NCBI RefSeq assembly: GCF_001598215.1 | Contig: NZ_BCXJ01000002.1 | Coordinates: 248,001-312,000, forward strand | Length of the DNA stretch: 64,000 nt | Reading direction: 5' to 3' | Source of the DNA: Shouchella clausii | Lineage (GTDB): Bacteria > Bacillota > Bacilli > Bacillales > Bacillaceae_D | In this document: positions 7,518 through 15,375 of the stretch, piece by piece | How positions within the stretch are numbered: the first letter of the stretch is position 1 | Layout of the letters: each line of letters begins with the position of its first letter | Notes under the pieces: generated by a model | Databases searched by the model: none | What the model was told of the DNA's origin: nothing | The model's input: only the letters and a program-made list of their open reading frames with translations | Translations under genes and position numbers: made by a program

Positions 7518-8579
7518 TTATGACCTTTGCCGCCTCCTTATTGATACCCCTTCAACGGCCTTCTCCTTTACTCGCCTGATTTTTTTGCGACTCTCCCCTA
7601 ATATGAGCACAAAGCCAACTAAGATTGTGCTGTATGACGTTAGGATCCGCCAAAACAAGAGTGCGATCAACAATGTTGCTGGCGAGACAAAAGACTGGAA
7701 CAACCCGCTAAACGTCATCTCAGCCGCGCCACTGCCACCAGGGGTCGGCACAACTGTCGCAAACATGACTACAAACGCATGAAACACCGTGCCAATTAAA
7801 AGGGTGATATTTGGTGCGCCCAGTGCCTGAAAAATAAAATAAGGCACGCTGAAAAATAGCAATAGTTGTGCAGTGGTTAACAAAGATGTAACCAAAAGAG
7901 CACGCTTGCTCCGCACAAGCTGCCTGCTTTTTTCATGAAAATCGACTAACGCCCCGCCCAGTTTGACCTTCCATTCAGCTGCCTTGCGCTTGCTAATGAA
8001 GCGGACAGGGAAAAGAATACCATAGGCAAGCTTTTCGGCCAGCTTTCGGTAAAACACGACGAGCAACATCGCCACGATCACGATAACATGGACTCCATAA
8101 CCAATTAGCATGAGCAGTTTCAACTGAGGCATCGCTTGCACCAACGCTCCATAGCCTATAATTAAAATACCGGAAAAGCTTAACACAAGCACCACTTGGA
8201 AGACGAGAAATTTCATCAACAAAATCGACGTTGCACTCCCACCAGGCACCCCTTTTTTCACTAATACATAGAGCTGTGCAGGCTGACCCCCTGCTGCCAT
8301 TGGAGTCAGCTGATTAAACATTTGTCCCACCATCGTTGAATAAAAGCTGTCGAATAACCCCAGCTTTGCTCTTTTTCCAACCATGACTTTAAGAACCGCT
8401 GCTTCTAAGAGCCAAGACAACAACAGCATAACAGCGGCTAGAGCGAGCCAAGTTAGGTGAGCTTTGCGAATACCTTCAATAGCCGCATCCAAGCTAACAT
8501 TCCTCGCCAGGAAAAACACGCACAGAGCGCCGAGCAAAATAACTAGCCCTAGTTGTAAAAATATTTGTTTCTTATTCAT
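7518..8579 (-). CDS. Flippase-like integral membrane protein (UPF0104, MprF-type membrane domain)
   Basis: The 353-residue protein has about eight hydrophobic spans starting at FLQLGLVILLGALCVFFL. It carries the family pattern MVGQMFNQLTPMAAGGQPAQ near residue 90 and VVPTPGGSGAAEM near 280, as in the membrane half of lysylphosphatidylglycerol synthetase and its stand-alone relatives. No synthetase domain is present. It overlaps the upstream glycosyltransferase by 8 bp and is the third gene of a three-gene operon. In Firmicutes such proteins accompany glycolipid synthases, and a role in moving or modifying the glycolipid product is an inference. Confidence 0.85.
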   Translation of the reverse strand: MNKKQIFLQLGLVILLGALCVFFLARNVSLDAAIEGIRKAHLTWLALAAVMLLLSWLLEAAVLKVMVGKRAKLGLFDSFYSTMVGQMFNQLTPMAAGGQPAQLYVLVKKGVPGGSATSILLMKFLVFQVVLVLSFSGILIIGYGALVQAMPQLKLLMLIGYGVHVIVIVAMLLVVFYRKLAEKLAYGILFPVRFISKRKAAEWKVKLGGALVDFHEKSRQLVRSKRALLVTSLLTTAQLLLFFSVPYFIFQALGAPNITLLIGTVFHAFVVMFATVVPTPGGSGAAEMTFSGLFQSFVSPATLLIALLFWRILTSYSTILVGFVLILGESRKKIRRVKEKAVEGVSIRRRQRS

Positions 8580-9609
8580 GCACTGGCTCCCTTATCTTGA
8601 GGAGGCTTGAATAAAAGCCGTCCCACTCGTTAAGCAAACGTTCTTCTGAGTAGAAGCTTGCACCTTTTTTAGCCCGTTCGACCGTCTGCTCATAAAAACT
8701 GTGATCGGCCTCCAAACGTGCTATGGCCGCCGCAAACGCTTCATTTGATCCAGCCCGCTCATAAAAATCAAATAATATGTTTTCATATAAAGGCAAATCT
8801 CTAAGTAGCAACGGCTTATTGCAGCTCATTGCCTCTAAAATCGTCATCGGGAACAACTCATGATAAGACGGCGAAAAAAGCAAATCCGCCGCATTGTAGC
8901 AATGCTTCATCTCATGACGTTCAAGGATTCCTGTAAAATGGACATTTTCCGGCGGGTTTTCCACTAGTTTTTTCAACTCGGCATAACCGGCAGTTAACTG
9001 CCCAAACGAAAAACCGCCTGCCCAAACGAAATGAATATGTTTGAGACGTTTGGCGACATCCATAAAATCCAAGACGCCTTTTCGGTGTTGGATTTGCCCT
9101 GCGCCCAGCACGACAAACGCCTGCTCTGGAATATTGTACCGCTGTCGAAATGCGATTCTTTCTTCCTTCGTCCCCTCTGAAAACCCTTCTTTAGACACAA
9201 AGTTTGGAATGTAGGATATCCGATCACGCTCAATTCCATACTGAGCCAACTTGTCGATAAAGGAAGGGTTAACGACAACAAGCCGGTCCATCCGCTTATA
9301 AAAGGAGAGAATGTATTTATAAAACACACGTCGAAATAAGCGCGGCAACTGCAAGCTGTCGTCAACGGTTTCAGGTAAAAAATGAACGTAGCCAACGTTT
9401 ATGCCCCTTTTCCGCGAAAATGACGCGAGGTAAAACTTTAAGTCTATGGTGTGGTAATGGGTAATATCCGCGGCTTGAAATGTATTCAATTGAAGATCGT
9501 ATTTATGTTTTGCTTTTCGCTGCAGAACATTGACTAGTTCCCTGTAGGCAGAGGCGACCCCCTGCCCTTTTACTTTTTCTGCAGATGATAACATTTCCAG
9601 TTTAATCAT
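8572..9609 (-). CDS. Glycosyltransferase family 4, glycolipid second-step type
   Basis: The protein has 345 residues and a GT-B fold. The donor-binding half shows FVVLGAGQIQHRKGVLDFMD and the EX7E-type region SPSYHELFPMTILEAMSCNK. The N-terminal region (VKGQGVASAYRELVNVL, then ADITHYHTIDLKFYL) resembles the processive or second glucosyltransferases LafB/BgsA that turn monoglucosyl- into diglucosyl-diacylglycerol. It overlaps the upstream glycosyltransferase by 4 bp. The acceptor and the sugar are inferred from recalled family resemblance and from the paired gene arrangement. A role in another glycoconjugate pathway cannot be excluded. Confidence 0.82.
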   Translation of the reverse strand: MIKLEMLSSAEKVKGQGVASAYRELVNVLQRKAKHKYDLQLNTFQAADITHYHTIDLKFYLASFSRKRGINVGYVHFLPETVDDSLQLPRLFRRVFYKYILSFYKRMDRLVVVNPSFIDKLAQYGIERDRISYIPNFVSKEGFSEGTKEERIAFRQRYNIPEQAFVVLGAGQIQHRKGVLDFMDVAKRLKHIHFVWAGGFSFGQLTAGYAELKKLVENPPENVHFTGILERHEMKHCYNAADLLFSPSYHELFPMTILEAMSCNKPLLLRDLPLYENILFDFYERAGSNEAFAAAIARLEADHSFYEQTVERAKKGASFYSEERLLNEWDGFYSSLLKIREPVHE

Positions 9610-10826
9610 AATGACTGCTCTTTTCGGTAAAGGATTGCTTGCATTAGTTTAGGTGAGCTGTTTTCGATTTTTTTGTTTTTGGCGAGCTCAAAATAAGTTT
9701 GTTCTACTTTTGCGCCAAACGCTTCTGCTGTCAATGGCTGAATTTGTTTTTTGGCCGCTTTCCGCACTTTCGTTAAATTGGATGCGTGCAATAAACGGCG
9801 CAAAAGCGGTCCAAGATCCTTATCTTCTTTAAATACAAAACCAGTTGTGCCGTCTAAGACAATCCGTTTAATACTTGGATCAGACTTGGCCACTACAATA
9901 CAGCCTGAAGCCATTGCTTCAATATAGGTAAGACCTTGCGCTTCAGTCGTCGAGGCGCTTACGAACAAATCGCCCAAATGGTAATAATGGTGAATCTGGT
10001 TCCACTCAACAGCACCAGTAAAGCGGACATGTTCGCTGATTCCAAGAGATACAGCCAGCGCTTCGAGTGACTGTCGGACAGGGCCGTCCCCAACCATCAC
10101 CGTTTTCACATGATCCAGTTCGCTCTCCAGTGATTTGATTGCGTACAAGAGCGCCTCCATGTTTTTTTCTTCTGCCATCCGACCAATGCTAATAATGACT
10201 TTGTCACTTTCATTGATCGCAAGCTTTTTCCTTAACGCCAACACATCCACCAAGCTTGCTTCGGAACGTTTAAACTGCTTCACCGATACGCCTGTCGGAA
10301 TCACATAAATCGGTTCGCTTACTTTATAACGACGCAAATACGTCTTCACTTTTTCCGTGGGCGCAATCACGGCATCAGCACCGCGACAAAACCATTTTGT
10401 TAAACGGCCAACCATTTTCGGAGACAACAGCTTTCCTCTTGCAATGTAATGAACATAGTCTTCATACATCGTGTGGTATGTATGAATGTGAGGAAGCTTA
10501 CATTTATGTGCAAGATGCTTTCCTAAGCATCCCATTGTAAATTCTGTGTGGGTATGGACGATTTCGATGTTTAGTTCCTTCATCAGTTTTGTCGCTCTGC
10601 GTATCCCAGCATAAGCTAAGCGTCGCTCGGGAACAAATCCAACAGCAAGGCTTGAAAACCGAAAAACCTTCCCCTCCTCCTGTTCTGGATCTGCCGCTTT
10701 ATCCGTTGACGTAAAAATGTAGACGCGATGACCCCGGGCGCTCAATTCTTTTTCAAGTGTTGCAATAGACGAAGCCACCCCGCTAATTTGCGGAAAATAG
10801 GTGTCGGTAAAGATCCCAATATTCAT
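9606..10826 (-). CDS. Diacylglycerol glucosyltransferase, predicted (LafA/BgsB-like)
   Basis: The 406-residue GT4 enzyme starts MNIGIFTDTYFPQISGVASS, the usual opening of 1,2-diacylglycerol 3-glucosyltransferases. It has VHTHTEFTMG, the acceptor-side helix PHIHTYHTMYEDYVHYIARG, the donor site IISIGRMAEEKNMEALLYA, and STTEAQGLTYIEAMASG. The predicted reaction transfers glucose from UDP-glucose to membrane diacylglycerol, giving the first sugar of the lipoteichoic acid anchor. It is the first gene of a tightly overlapping operon with a second glycosyltransferase and a flippase-like protein. The ATG at 10826 has only a modest upstream ribosome site (AAAGGAA-like). Confidence 0.84.
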   Translation of the reverse strand: MNIGIFTDTYFPQISGVASSIATLEKELSARGHRVYIFTSTDKAADPEQEEGKVFRFSSLAVGFVPERRLAYAGIRRATKLMKELNIEIVHTHTEFTMGCLGKHLAHKCKLPHIHTYHTMYEDYVHYIARGKLLSPKMVGRLTKWFCRGADAVIAPTEKVKTYLRRYKVSEPIYVIPTGVSVKQFKRSEASLVDVLALRKKLAINESDKVIISIGRMAEEKNMEALLYAIKSLESELDHVKTVMVGDGPVRQSLEALAVSLGISEHVRFTGAVEWNQIHHYYHLGDLFVSASTTEAQGLTYIEAMASGCIVVAKSDPSIKRIVLDGTTGFVFKEDKDLGPLLRRLLHASNLTKVRKAAKKQIQPLTAEAFGAKVEQTYFELAKNKKIENSSPKLMQAILYRKEQSL

Positions 10827-10867
10827 GTTATTCCTCTTTCCTTTTCTGAAATGGAGCTTACTTTCTC

Positions 10868-11003
10868 GAATAGAACACTAGTAAAGTATAAAGCTTCTTG
10901 CCAATAAAAGAAGAACGATTCCATTTCTTTTTATAAAAATTTTAGAATTAAGCCCGTTTCTTGTTCAATCAAAGGGAACCAATCTTGTTCTAGTGTTCTA
11001 TTC
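10868..11003. repeat. 136-bp unit bounded by perfect 14-bp inverted repeats
   Basis: GAATAGAACACTAG at 10868-10881 is repeated as its exact reverse complement at 10990-11003. The unit between them is AT-rich and lies upstream of the glycolipid operon. The size and ends are those of a miniature inverted-repeat element, but no target-site duplication is visible beside the ends and only one copy is seen here. Confidence 0.5.
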
Positions 11004-11146
11004 AAATAGTACACTAACACTATGACATCTGCAAATACCTCGTGTCGTTTGCCAGTATGAGCGTTCTTTAAGTCTGTCTTAAAAAGGTACACCGGCATAA
11101 GTGGGGCCGAATATTTCTTTGTGACATAATACATCATGTCATTCAT
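10931..11146 (-). CDS. Hypothetical protein, 71 residues, doubtful
   Basis: The frame begins MNDMMYYVTKKYSAPLMPVY and ends with EQETGLILKFL. The residue composition is plausible for a protein, but there is no good ribosome site before the ATG at 11146, and the C-terminal half overlaps the 136-bp inverted-repeat unit. It may be the remains of a larger gene or chance. I recognise no family. Confidence 0.25.
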   Translation of the reverse strand: MNDMMYYVTKKYSAPLMPVYLFKTDLKNAHTGKRHEVFADVIVLVYYLNRTLEQDWFPLIEQETGLILKFL

Positions 11147-11619
11147 TAGAGCTCTGCTATAACAATTGGTTCAACAGATGCTATTAACGGCTATTCCCCT
11201 CCTTTTACACCGATCCAATAGCTTTGCCAGTAGCCGGTTAGTTCCTTATTAACTATCTATATCCTATCAAGTGCCTTTTTGTTTTTTTACTGTCTCCTTT
11301 CACCTCACATACAAACTTTTGCGCTTATAAACAAATTAGGAACTATTCAACCTTACAAACCCGAAAAACCACCATTATGTTCGATAGAATTAAATGATTG
11401 ACTTACATAAGAACGTTTAGGAATCACCAACTTAATTCCTTTTAAAAATCATTGCCACCTACGCATTTATTTTAACAACCAGTTCAAAAAAGCGCGATAC
11501 CCTTTAGAATGGTCTTGCACTCAGTCTCTAGCCTGATATTACTGTTGTCTTCATTGGCTAAAAATAGTTTTGTTCCTGCTTGATAGGTTTATTTTCTTTG
11601 CAATTGATTTTTTCGATTG
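11147..11619. other. AT-rich intergenic stretch with no gene recognised
   Basis: About 470 nt between the doubtful 71-residue ORF and the terminator of the XRE gene. I found no frame with a ribosome site, no clear hairpin pair and no RNA family signature. Its base composition is more AT-rich than the flanking coding DNA, as expected for decayed or recently inserted sequence. Confidence 0.5.
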
Positions 11620-11648
11620 AATAAAAAAAGCGCCGACTGTGGCGCTTT
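11620..11648 (-). terminator. Terminator of the minus-strand XRE gene
   Basis: AAAGCGCC (11627-11634) pairs with GGCGCTTT (11641-11648) around a 6-nt loop. On the minus strand it is followed by a run of seven T residues. It lies about 60 nt after the stop codon of the gene at 11711. Confidence 0.85.
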
Positions 11649-11710
11649 GAGAGTTTTACCAATTTTTTGTAACAACAACAAATCCTCGTGCAAAAAGTAA
11701 ATCCGCCTTT

Positions 11711-11968
11711 TCATTTGTTAGACTGTCTTTTATCATTTTTTGTTTCTTTTTCATTTTGTAAATCATTAGTTAACATATCGTCAAAAAAGAGATCATCGGG
11801 CTTTAAGGAAAAAACAGCCGCAATCCGGTAAGCAAGTTCATAAGAAAGCCCTCTTTTCCCATTTTCTATTTGCCAGTAAAATGGGGTACTCACGTTAATT
11901 TTTTTTGCTACTGCCTCTAACGTCATTTGGTGCTCCAATCGAACTTTTTTCAATGTTTCCCGCTGCAA
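11711..11968 (-). CDS. XRE-family transcriptional regulator
   Basis: A Cro/C1-type helix-turn-helix fills the first 65 residues: LKKVRLEHQMTLEAVAKKIN, then VSTPFYWQIENGKRG and LAYRIAAVFSLKPDDLF. A charged tail of about 20 residues follows. I prefer the TTG at 11968, which has GAGGTGAT 8 nt upstream; a GTG at 11977 is in frame but sits on the ribosome site. The product would have 85 residues. It is divergent from a second XRE gene, and the shared promoter region holds several GTTAAC boxes. This is the layout of a phage-type repressor pair, though no other phage gene is present. Confidence 0.8.
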   Translation of the reverse strand: MQRETLKKVRLEHQMTLEAVAKKINVSTPFYWQIENGKRGLSYELAYRIAAVFSLKPDDLFFDDMLTNDLQNEKETKNDKRQSNK

Positions 11969-11986
11969 TACGATCACCTCATTTGA

Positions 11987-12089
11987 TTAACCAAAAGTTA
12001 ACTACAGTATATCCTTCCCAGTTTCTTCTGTAAATACAATTGTTTCTATTTAGTTAACCGAATTTACGTTAGCGATTTGTTAACATATA
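11987..12089. promoter_or_regulatory. Divergent promoter region with GTTAAC operator-like boxes
   Basis: A dyad TTAAC-CAAAA-GTTAA lies at 11987-12001. Further GTTAAC boxes are at 12053-12058 and 12079-12084, with a partial one (GTTAGC) at 12068. A rightward promoter with TTTACG (12063-12068) and TATAAT (12086-12091 region) overlaps the last two boxes. Binding by one of the XRE proteins encoded on either side would be expected from this arrangement. Confidence 0.55.
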
Positions 12090-12122
12090 ATACAGGTAGA
12101 CCGAGCAGAAAGGGTTGTGCAT

Positions 12123-12442
12123 ATGACTATTGTTCCAGAGCGTCTAAGAGCATTAAGGAAAGAACGACAGCTTACCAGGAACAGCTAGGCGAGCTGATCA
12201 ACGTAACGAAAGTGTCCATATCAGGCTATGAAAATGGCAACCGCACCCCTGACACCGATACATTACGCCGCCTTGCAGATGTCTTCGGTGTTTCAACAGA
12301 TTATCTGCTAGGGCGTTCCAAAGAGAAAAATGGCTCTTTCTTTTATGACAATGAACTTACACACAAAGAGGCACAGCTATTGCGTGAACACCTTGCCTTT
12401 ATCCGCTTCCGGGCCAATAAAAAAGAAAATGAAACAGACTGA
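12123..12442 (+). pseudogene. XRE-family regulator broken by a one-base deletion
   Basis: The proper start is the ATG at 12123, behind AAAGGG, giving MTIVPERLRALRKERQLT. The next codons then read into a TAG at 12186. In the neighbouring frame the homologous protein resumes from about 12176 with QEQLGELINVTKVSISGYEN, then GNRTPDTDTLRRLADVFGVS and a stop at 12440-12442. Joining the two gives a normal SinR/phage-repressor-like helix-turn-helix protein of about 106 residues, so one C seems missing in ACCAG at 12174-12178. It could be a real mutation or a sequencing error. A start at 12077 would give a meaningless N-terminus. Confidence 0.85.
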
Positions 12443-12532
12443 TAGAAAACGCTTGCCAACGAGAAGTGCAGTGAAGATGCTTTTGAACAGCAGTTTCAAA
12501 GCAGATGAACAAGGCAGACGATGTTTATGAAT
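12435..12532 (+). repeat. Intergenic repeat family, copy C (partial)
   Basis: The first 23 bp (12435-12457) are identical to 46251-46273, and the block continues with weaker similarity to 50611-50700 (AAGTGCAGTGAAGATG, then GTTTCAAAGC). It begins inside the last codons of the XRE gene, so the stop codon TGA is supplied by the repeat. Confidence 0.6.
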
Positions 12533-12548
12533 GGTTGTTACGATCTAA

Positions 12549-12579
12549 AACAGCTTGCTAAGCAGGCTGTTTTTTTTTA
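12549..12579 (+). terminator. Rightward terminator after the XRE pseudogene
   Basis: AACAGCTTGC pairs with GCAGGCTGTT (one G-T pair) and is followed by nine T residues on the plus strand. It closes the XRE transcription unit. Confidence 0.85.
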
Positions 12580-12586
12580 GCCACCC

Positions 12587-12613
12587 AAAAAAACGCCTAG
12601 CGTATGACTAGGC
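12587..12613 (-). terminator. Leftward terminator after ypbF
   Basis: On the minus strand GCCTAG and CTAGGC enclose a 7-nt loop and precede GTTTTTTT. It lies 20 nt after the ypbF stop and, with the rightward terminator beside it, insulates the convergent genes. Confidence 0.8.
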
Positions 12614-12632
12614 ATTTCGATTTATCATGATA

Positions 12633-13046
12633 TCATTCAAAATAAAACAAGTTGATGGAGTAGCGCGTTTGCATTTCTTTTAAATAGGCTTCTTTCTCGG
12701 CTGCGCTACGCTCAGTTGGCCAAAACTCTTCGCTACGCTCGATAAACTCATTGCGCAGCGCCTCAAATTCTTTTTCTTTTTTTGCTGCTTTCTTTGATAA
12801 ATGAACAAGTCCAATGAGAGACAGAGAGAGTACGACGAGTAAAGCTGTTGACAACGGCGAAGCAAGCAACTCTTTGGGAAAGACCATGCGTCCTGTTTGA
12901 GGCTCATTCAAAAGAATCACAAATGTGCAGCCACTAATGAGCGCAGCCCACCCGCAAAACAAGTGTTGTTTCTCCAAGCGATCCCACTCTGTTTTGCGTT
13001 TAATCAACTCTTTCGTAATCATCTCTAATGCCAATTGGCCTCCCAT
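12633..13046 (-). CDS. ypbF: YpbF-like membrane protein
   Basis: The 137-residue protein has a charged N-terminal helix, two hydrophobic spans (LFCGWAALISGCTFVILL near 31-48 and TALLVVLSLSLIGLVHL near 67-83) and a long charged C-terminal helix (KKAAKKEKEFEALRNEFIER). GGAGGG lies 8 nt upstream of the ATG at 13046. The function of this family is not known. The symbol rests on its place in the ypbD-ypbE-ypbF order and on the two-span layout; the sequence identity is by recall. Confidence 0.7.
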   Translation of the reverse strand: MGGQLALEMITKELIKRKTEWDRLEKQHLFCGWAALISGCTFVILLNEPQTGRMVFPKELLASPLSTALLVVLSLSLIGLVHLSKKAAKKEKEFEALRNEFIERSEEFWPTERSAAEKEAYLKEMQTRYSINLFYFE

Positions 13047-13090
13047 TGCCTGATCCCTCCCATACGTAATGTATGGGAAAGGCTGTCCTT

Positions 13091-13285
13091 TTAGAACAAA
13101 TAGAACGAGACAGCTAAACTCGTGAAAACAAGCAAAAAGAAAAGAACAGCGAGCATATGGGCAATGGGAGAGACCACTGCTTTTTTCTTGTCTTTTCGTT
13201 TCTTTTTATGGTTCCGAACTTTTGAACGGGGAGGCAGCGTTTCAAGTTCTCCTTGGTTTTCTAAATAAATCGGCTGTTCGCTCAT
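13091..13285 (-). CDS. ypbE: Shortened YpbE: anchor without LysM domain
   Basis: I choose the ATG at 13285, which lies 8 nt from AGGAGG; the ATG at 13291 is only 2 nt from it. The 64-residue product begins MSEQPIYLENQGELETLPPR, has a basic stretch (NHKKKRKDKKK) and ends with a membrane span (HMLAVLFFLLVFTSLAVSFY) and a stop. As I recall it, B. subtilis YpbE has the same kind of N-terminus and span followed by a long extracellular part with a LysM peptidoglycan-binding domain. Here that part is absent, and the 44 nt before ypbF leave no room for it. Either a reduced protein or a truncated gene. Confidence 0.65.
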   Translation of the reverse strand: MSEQPIYLENQGELETLPPRSKVRNHKKKRKDKKKAVVSPIAHMLAVLFFLLVFTSLAVSFYLF

Positions 13286-13297
13286 TAGCATCTCCTC

Positions 13298-13873
13298 CTA
13301 CTTTCTGTTCTTAACATTTAAAACAAAGGCAAGAACAGCGTTAATGAAAAAATGCGCACATACAACAGTCGCAAAGTTCCCTGTCACCTCAAACGTCCAA
13401 CCAAGCCCTATGCTTATAACGAGTACGTAGGCAAACAGCACAGGCTTTGTTACATAGCGAAAATGGACAATCGCAAACAGCAAACTCGCCAGCGGCAGCC
13501 CAACGAGCTGTTGCAAAACGGCTCTGAATAGCCATTCCTCGCAAAAGGCCACCAACAAGCAAAAACAGACAATATGGACAGGGCCCATGCCGGTAAAAAC
13601 ACGCTCATTCAATCCCCCATCATCGAGCCAGCCTTCTGGCAACAACACGACAAGCAGCCAATTTATGAGCAAGGCGGCAACAGCAAACAAACTTCCGTAC
13701 CCTATTCCCGTGCCCCACTGAAATTCAAGGCTTTGCCAAATGCCAACCGGTCCGCCCGTATAGAAAAAGCTTAACGCGATTCCAATGGCCAAAAGCAGCA
13801 GTTGCGAACCGTATAAGCTGATGTATAAATCTTTCTTATCCAGCTGAGTGGTGGCGCGGCGGTTTGCTTTCAT
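13298..13873 (-). CDS. ypbD: CPBP-family (CAAX-like) intramembrane metalloprotease YpbD
   Basis: The 191-residue protein has about five membrane spans. The catalytic motifs of the CPBP/Abi family are visible as FCEEWLFRA (glutamates and arginine) and, about 20 residues later, LLFAIVHFRY with the second-motif histidine; a third region (CAHFFINAVLAF) supplies a further His. Members are thought to cleave membrane-embedded substrates; the substrate here is unknown. The start overlaps the recS stop by 4 bp, and it is followed 6-12 nt later by ypbE, so recS, ypbD and ypbE look like one operon. Confidence 0.85.
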   Translation of the reverse strand: MKANRRATTQLDKKDLYISLYGSQLLLLAIGIALSFFYTGGPVGIWQSLEFQWGTGIGYGSLFAVAALLINWLLVVLLPEGWLDDGGLNERVFTGMGPVHIVCFCLLVAFCEEWLFRAVLQQLVGLPLASLLFAIVHFRYVTKPVLFAYVLVISIGLGWTFEVTGNFATVVCAHFFINAVLAFVLNVKNRK

Positions 13874-15375
13874 CGTTTTCCCTCCGCCACTGCAAAAACG
13901 GCTTTAAGCTCTTCTTCCCACAAAAACGGCTCCTCATTTACGTTAACAGGCGTCCGTTTAAACGAGTCAAGGGTGAGACCACACACATCACAGCACGGAT
14001 TTTGGGGAGCTGGAAACTCATCGAAATAGGCAAGTAATTGTTGGCGCCGGCAAGTTTGGTCATCACGACCATAGTGAAACACCGGGAACAGCCGGTTCTT
14101 TTTAGCTGCAATTTGCTCTTTAAAATGGCGGTGGAGCAAACTTGTTAGTTTTGCCATTGAAAAGGATTGGACAAGCCCTGCCTTGATTACACCCCATTTT
14201 TCTAACAAATATGCAACCGTCCGTGCTTGATCGGATTGCATGGCTAAAAGCCGGTTCTCAAATGATGGAAAATCAAGCGTTTCTCCTACTTTTAACTGTG
14301 AAAGTGCCCATACCCATTCATCGGCAGTAAAATCGTTTTTTTTAAGTAAATTTTGCGCTTGTACACGATCTTCTTGAGCAGTTAGAAGCAAAGCAAAGCT
14401 TAAAGCCCCATCGCGCCCTGCCCGACCAATTTCTTGAATGTAGGAGGCGATGTCAAGTGGGTAATGCAAATGGATGACATAACGCACATCTGTTTTGTTA
14501 AGCCCCATCCCAAATGCGTTCGTCGCACAAATCACATCCAGTTGGCCATTCATAAATTGTTGTTGGACAAGCAAGCGGTCGGCGTTTTCCATGCCGCCAT
14601 GATAAAAGCTCGTCCGAACATTCTTCACTTCCTGAGCAAGATAAGCGCTGCATGCTTCTGCCTGGGCTCTGCTCTGAACGTAAATGATTCCTGGTGCTTG
14701 ATAAGTAGCGACCATTTCCACAAGGCGTTGCTGTTTTTGGGCTTGGTCAGCAGCCTCCTCAGCTAGAAGCACAATATTGGAGCGGTTGACACTCTCAATA
14801 TGTTCAAACGGTGTCCGTAAATCGAGCTGTTTTTTAATATCAGTACGGACTTCTTTCGTTGCTGTGGCTGTAATCGCTAAACAAGGCGGCGAACCGAGCA
14901 CCTGTTTGATGTCGCAGATCCGCAAATAATCTGCGCGGAAGTCATGCCCCCAATAAGACACGCAATGGGCTTCATCGACGACAATATAAGAGACTTTTAC
15001 CTTTGCCAAAGCAGCGAGCAGTTCTCGTGATTGCAACATCTCCGGCGACGTGTACAACAGTTTCACTTTTGCAAGGTTACGGAGCAAACGTCTACGTTCT
15101 TCCGTTTCCGTAAAGCTGTTGAGAGCGGCAGTTTGTTTCAGTCCGATTGATTTCAACTGTTGGACTTGGTCTTCCATCAACGCGAGCAGCGGTGAAACGA
15201 CAATCGTAACCCCGTCGGCGAGAAAAGCAGGCAGCTGGTAACAAAGGGATTTGCCCCGTCCTGTCGGGAGCATAGCCAACACGTCTGCCCCATCTATGAG
15301 CGCTTCAATGATTTCTTTTTGCCCTTGCCTAAATGAAGTAAAACCAAACAAAGCCTGCAAATGACGTTCTAACAT
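13870..15375 (-). CDS. recS: RecQ-like ATP-dependent DNA helicase RecS
   Basis: The 501-residue protein has the superfamily 2 helicase motifs in order: ALIDGADVLAMLPTGRGKSL (Walker A), VDEAHCVSYWGHDFR (DEAH box), AITATATKEV (motif III), and YIQEIGRAGRDG (motif VI). Cysteines of the RecQ zinc-binding region are near the C-terminus (CRRQQLLAYFDEF, then PCCDVC). There is no long HRDC extension, matching the short RecS form and not RecQ. It unwinds DNA 3' to 5' and takes part in recombinational repair. Its ATG overlaps the end of ypbB, as in the B. subtilis ypbB-recS pair. Confidence 0.92.
   Translation of the reverse strand: MLERHLQALFGFTSFRQGQKEIIEALIDGADVLAMLPTGRGKSLCYQLPAFLADGVTIVVSPLLALMEDQVQQLKSIGLKQTAALNSFTETEERRRLLRNLAKVKLLYTSPEMLQSRELLAALAKVKVSYIVVDEAHCVSYWGHDFRADYLRICDIKQVLGSPPCLAITATATKEVRTDIKKQLDLRTPFEHIESVNRSNIVLLAEEAADQAQKQQRLVEMVATYQAPGIIYVQSRAQAEACSAYLAQEVKNVRTSFYHGGMENADRLLVQQQFMNGQLDVICATNAFGMGLNKTDVRYVIHLHYPLDIASYIQEIGRAGRDGALSFALLLTAQEDRVQAQNLLKKNDFTADEWVWALSQLKVGETLDFPSFENRLLAMQSDQARTVAYLLEKWGVIKAGLVQSFSMAKLTSLLHRHFKEQIAAKKNRLFPVFHYGRDDQTCRRQQLLAYFDEFPAPQNPCCDVCGLTLDSFKRTPVNVNEEPFLWEEELKAVFAVAEGKR

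Noticed and set aside
12077-12442. XRE gene starting at 12077
   Set aside because: The first 30 codons make no sense as protein and are out of frame with the true start at 12123; a frameshift explains the locus better.
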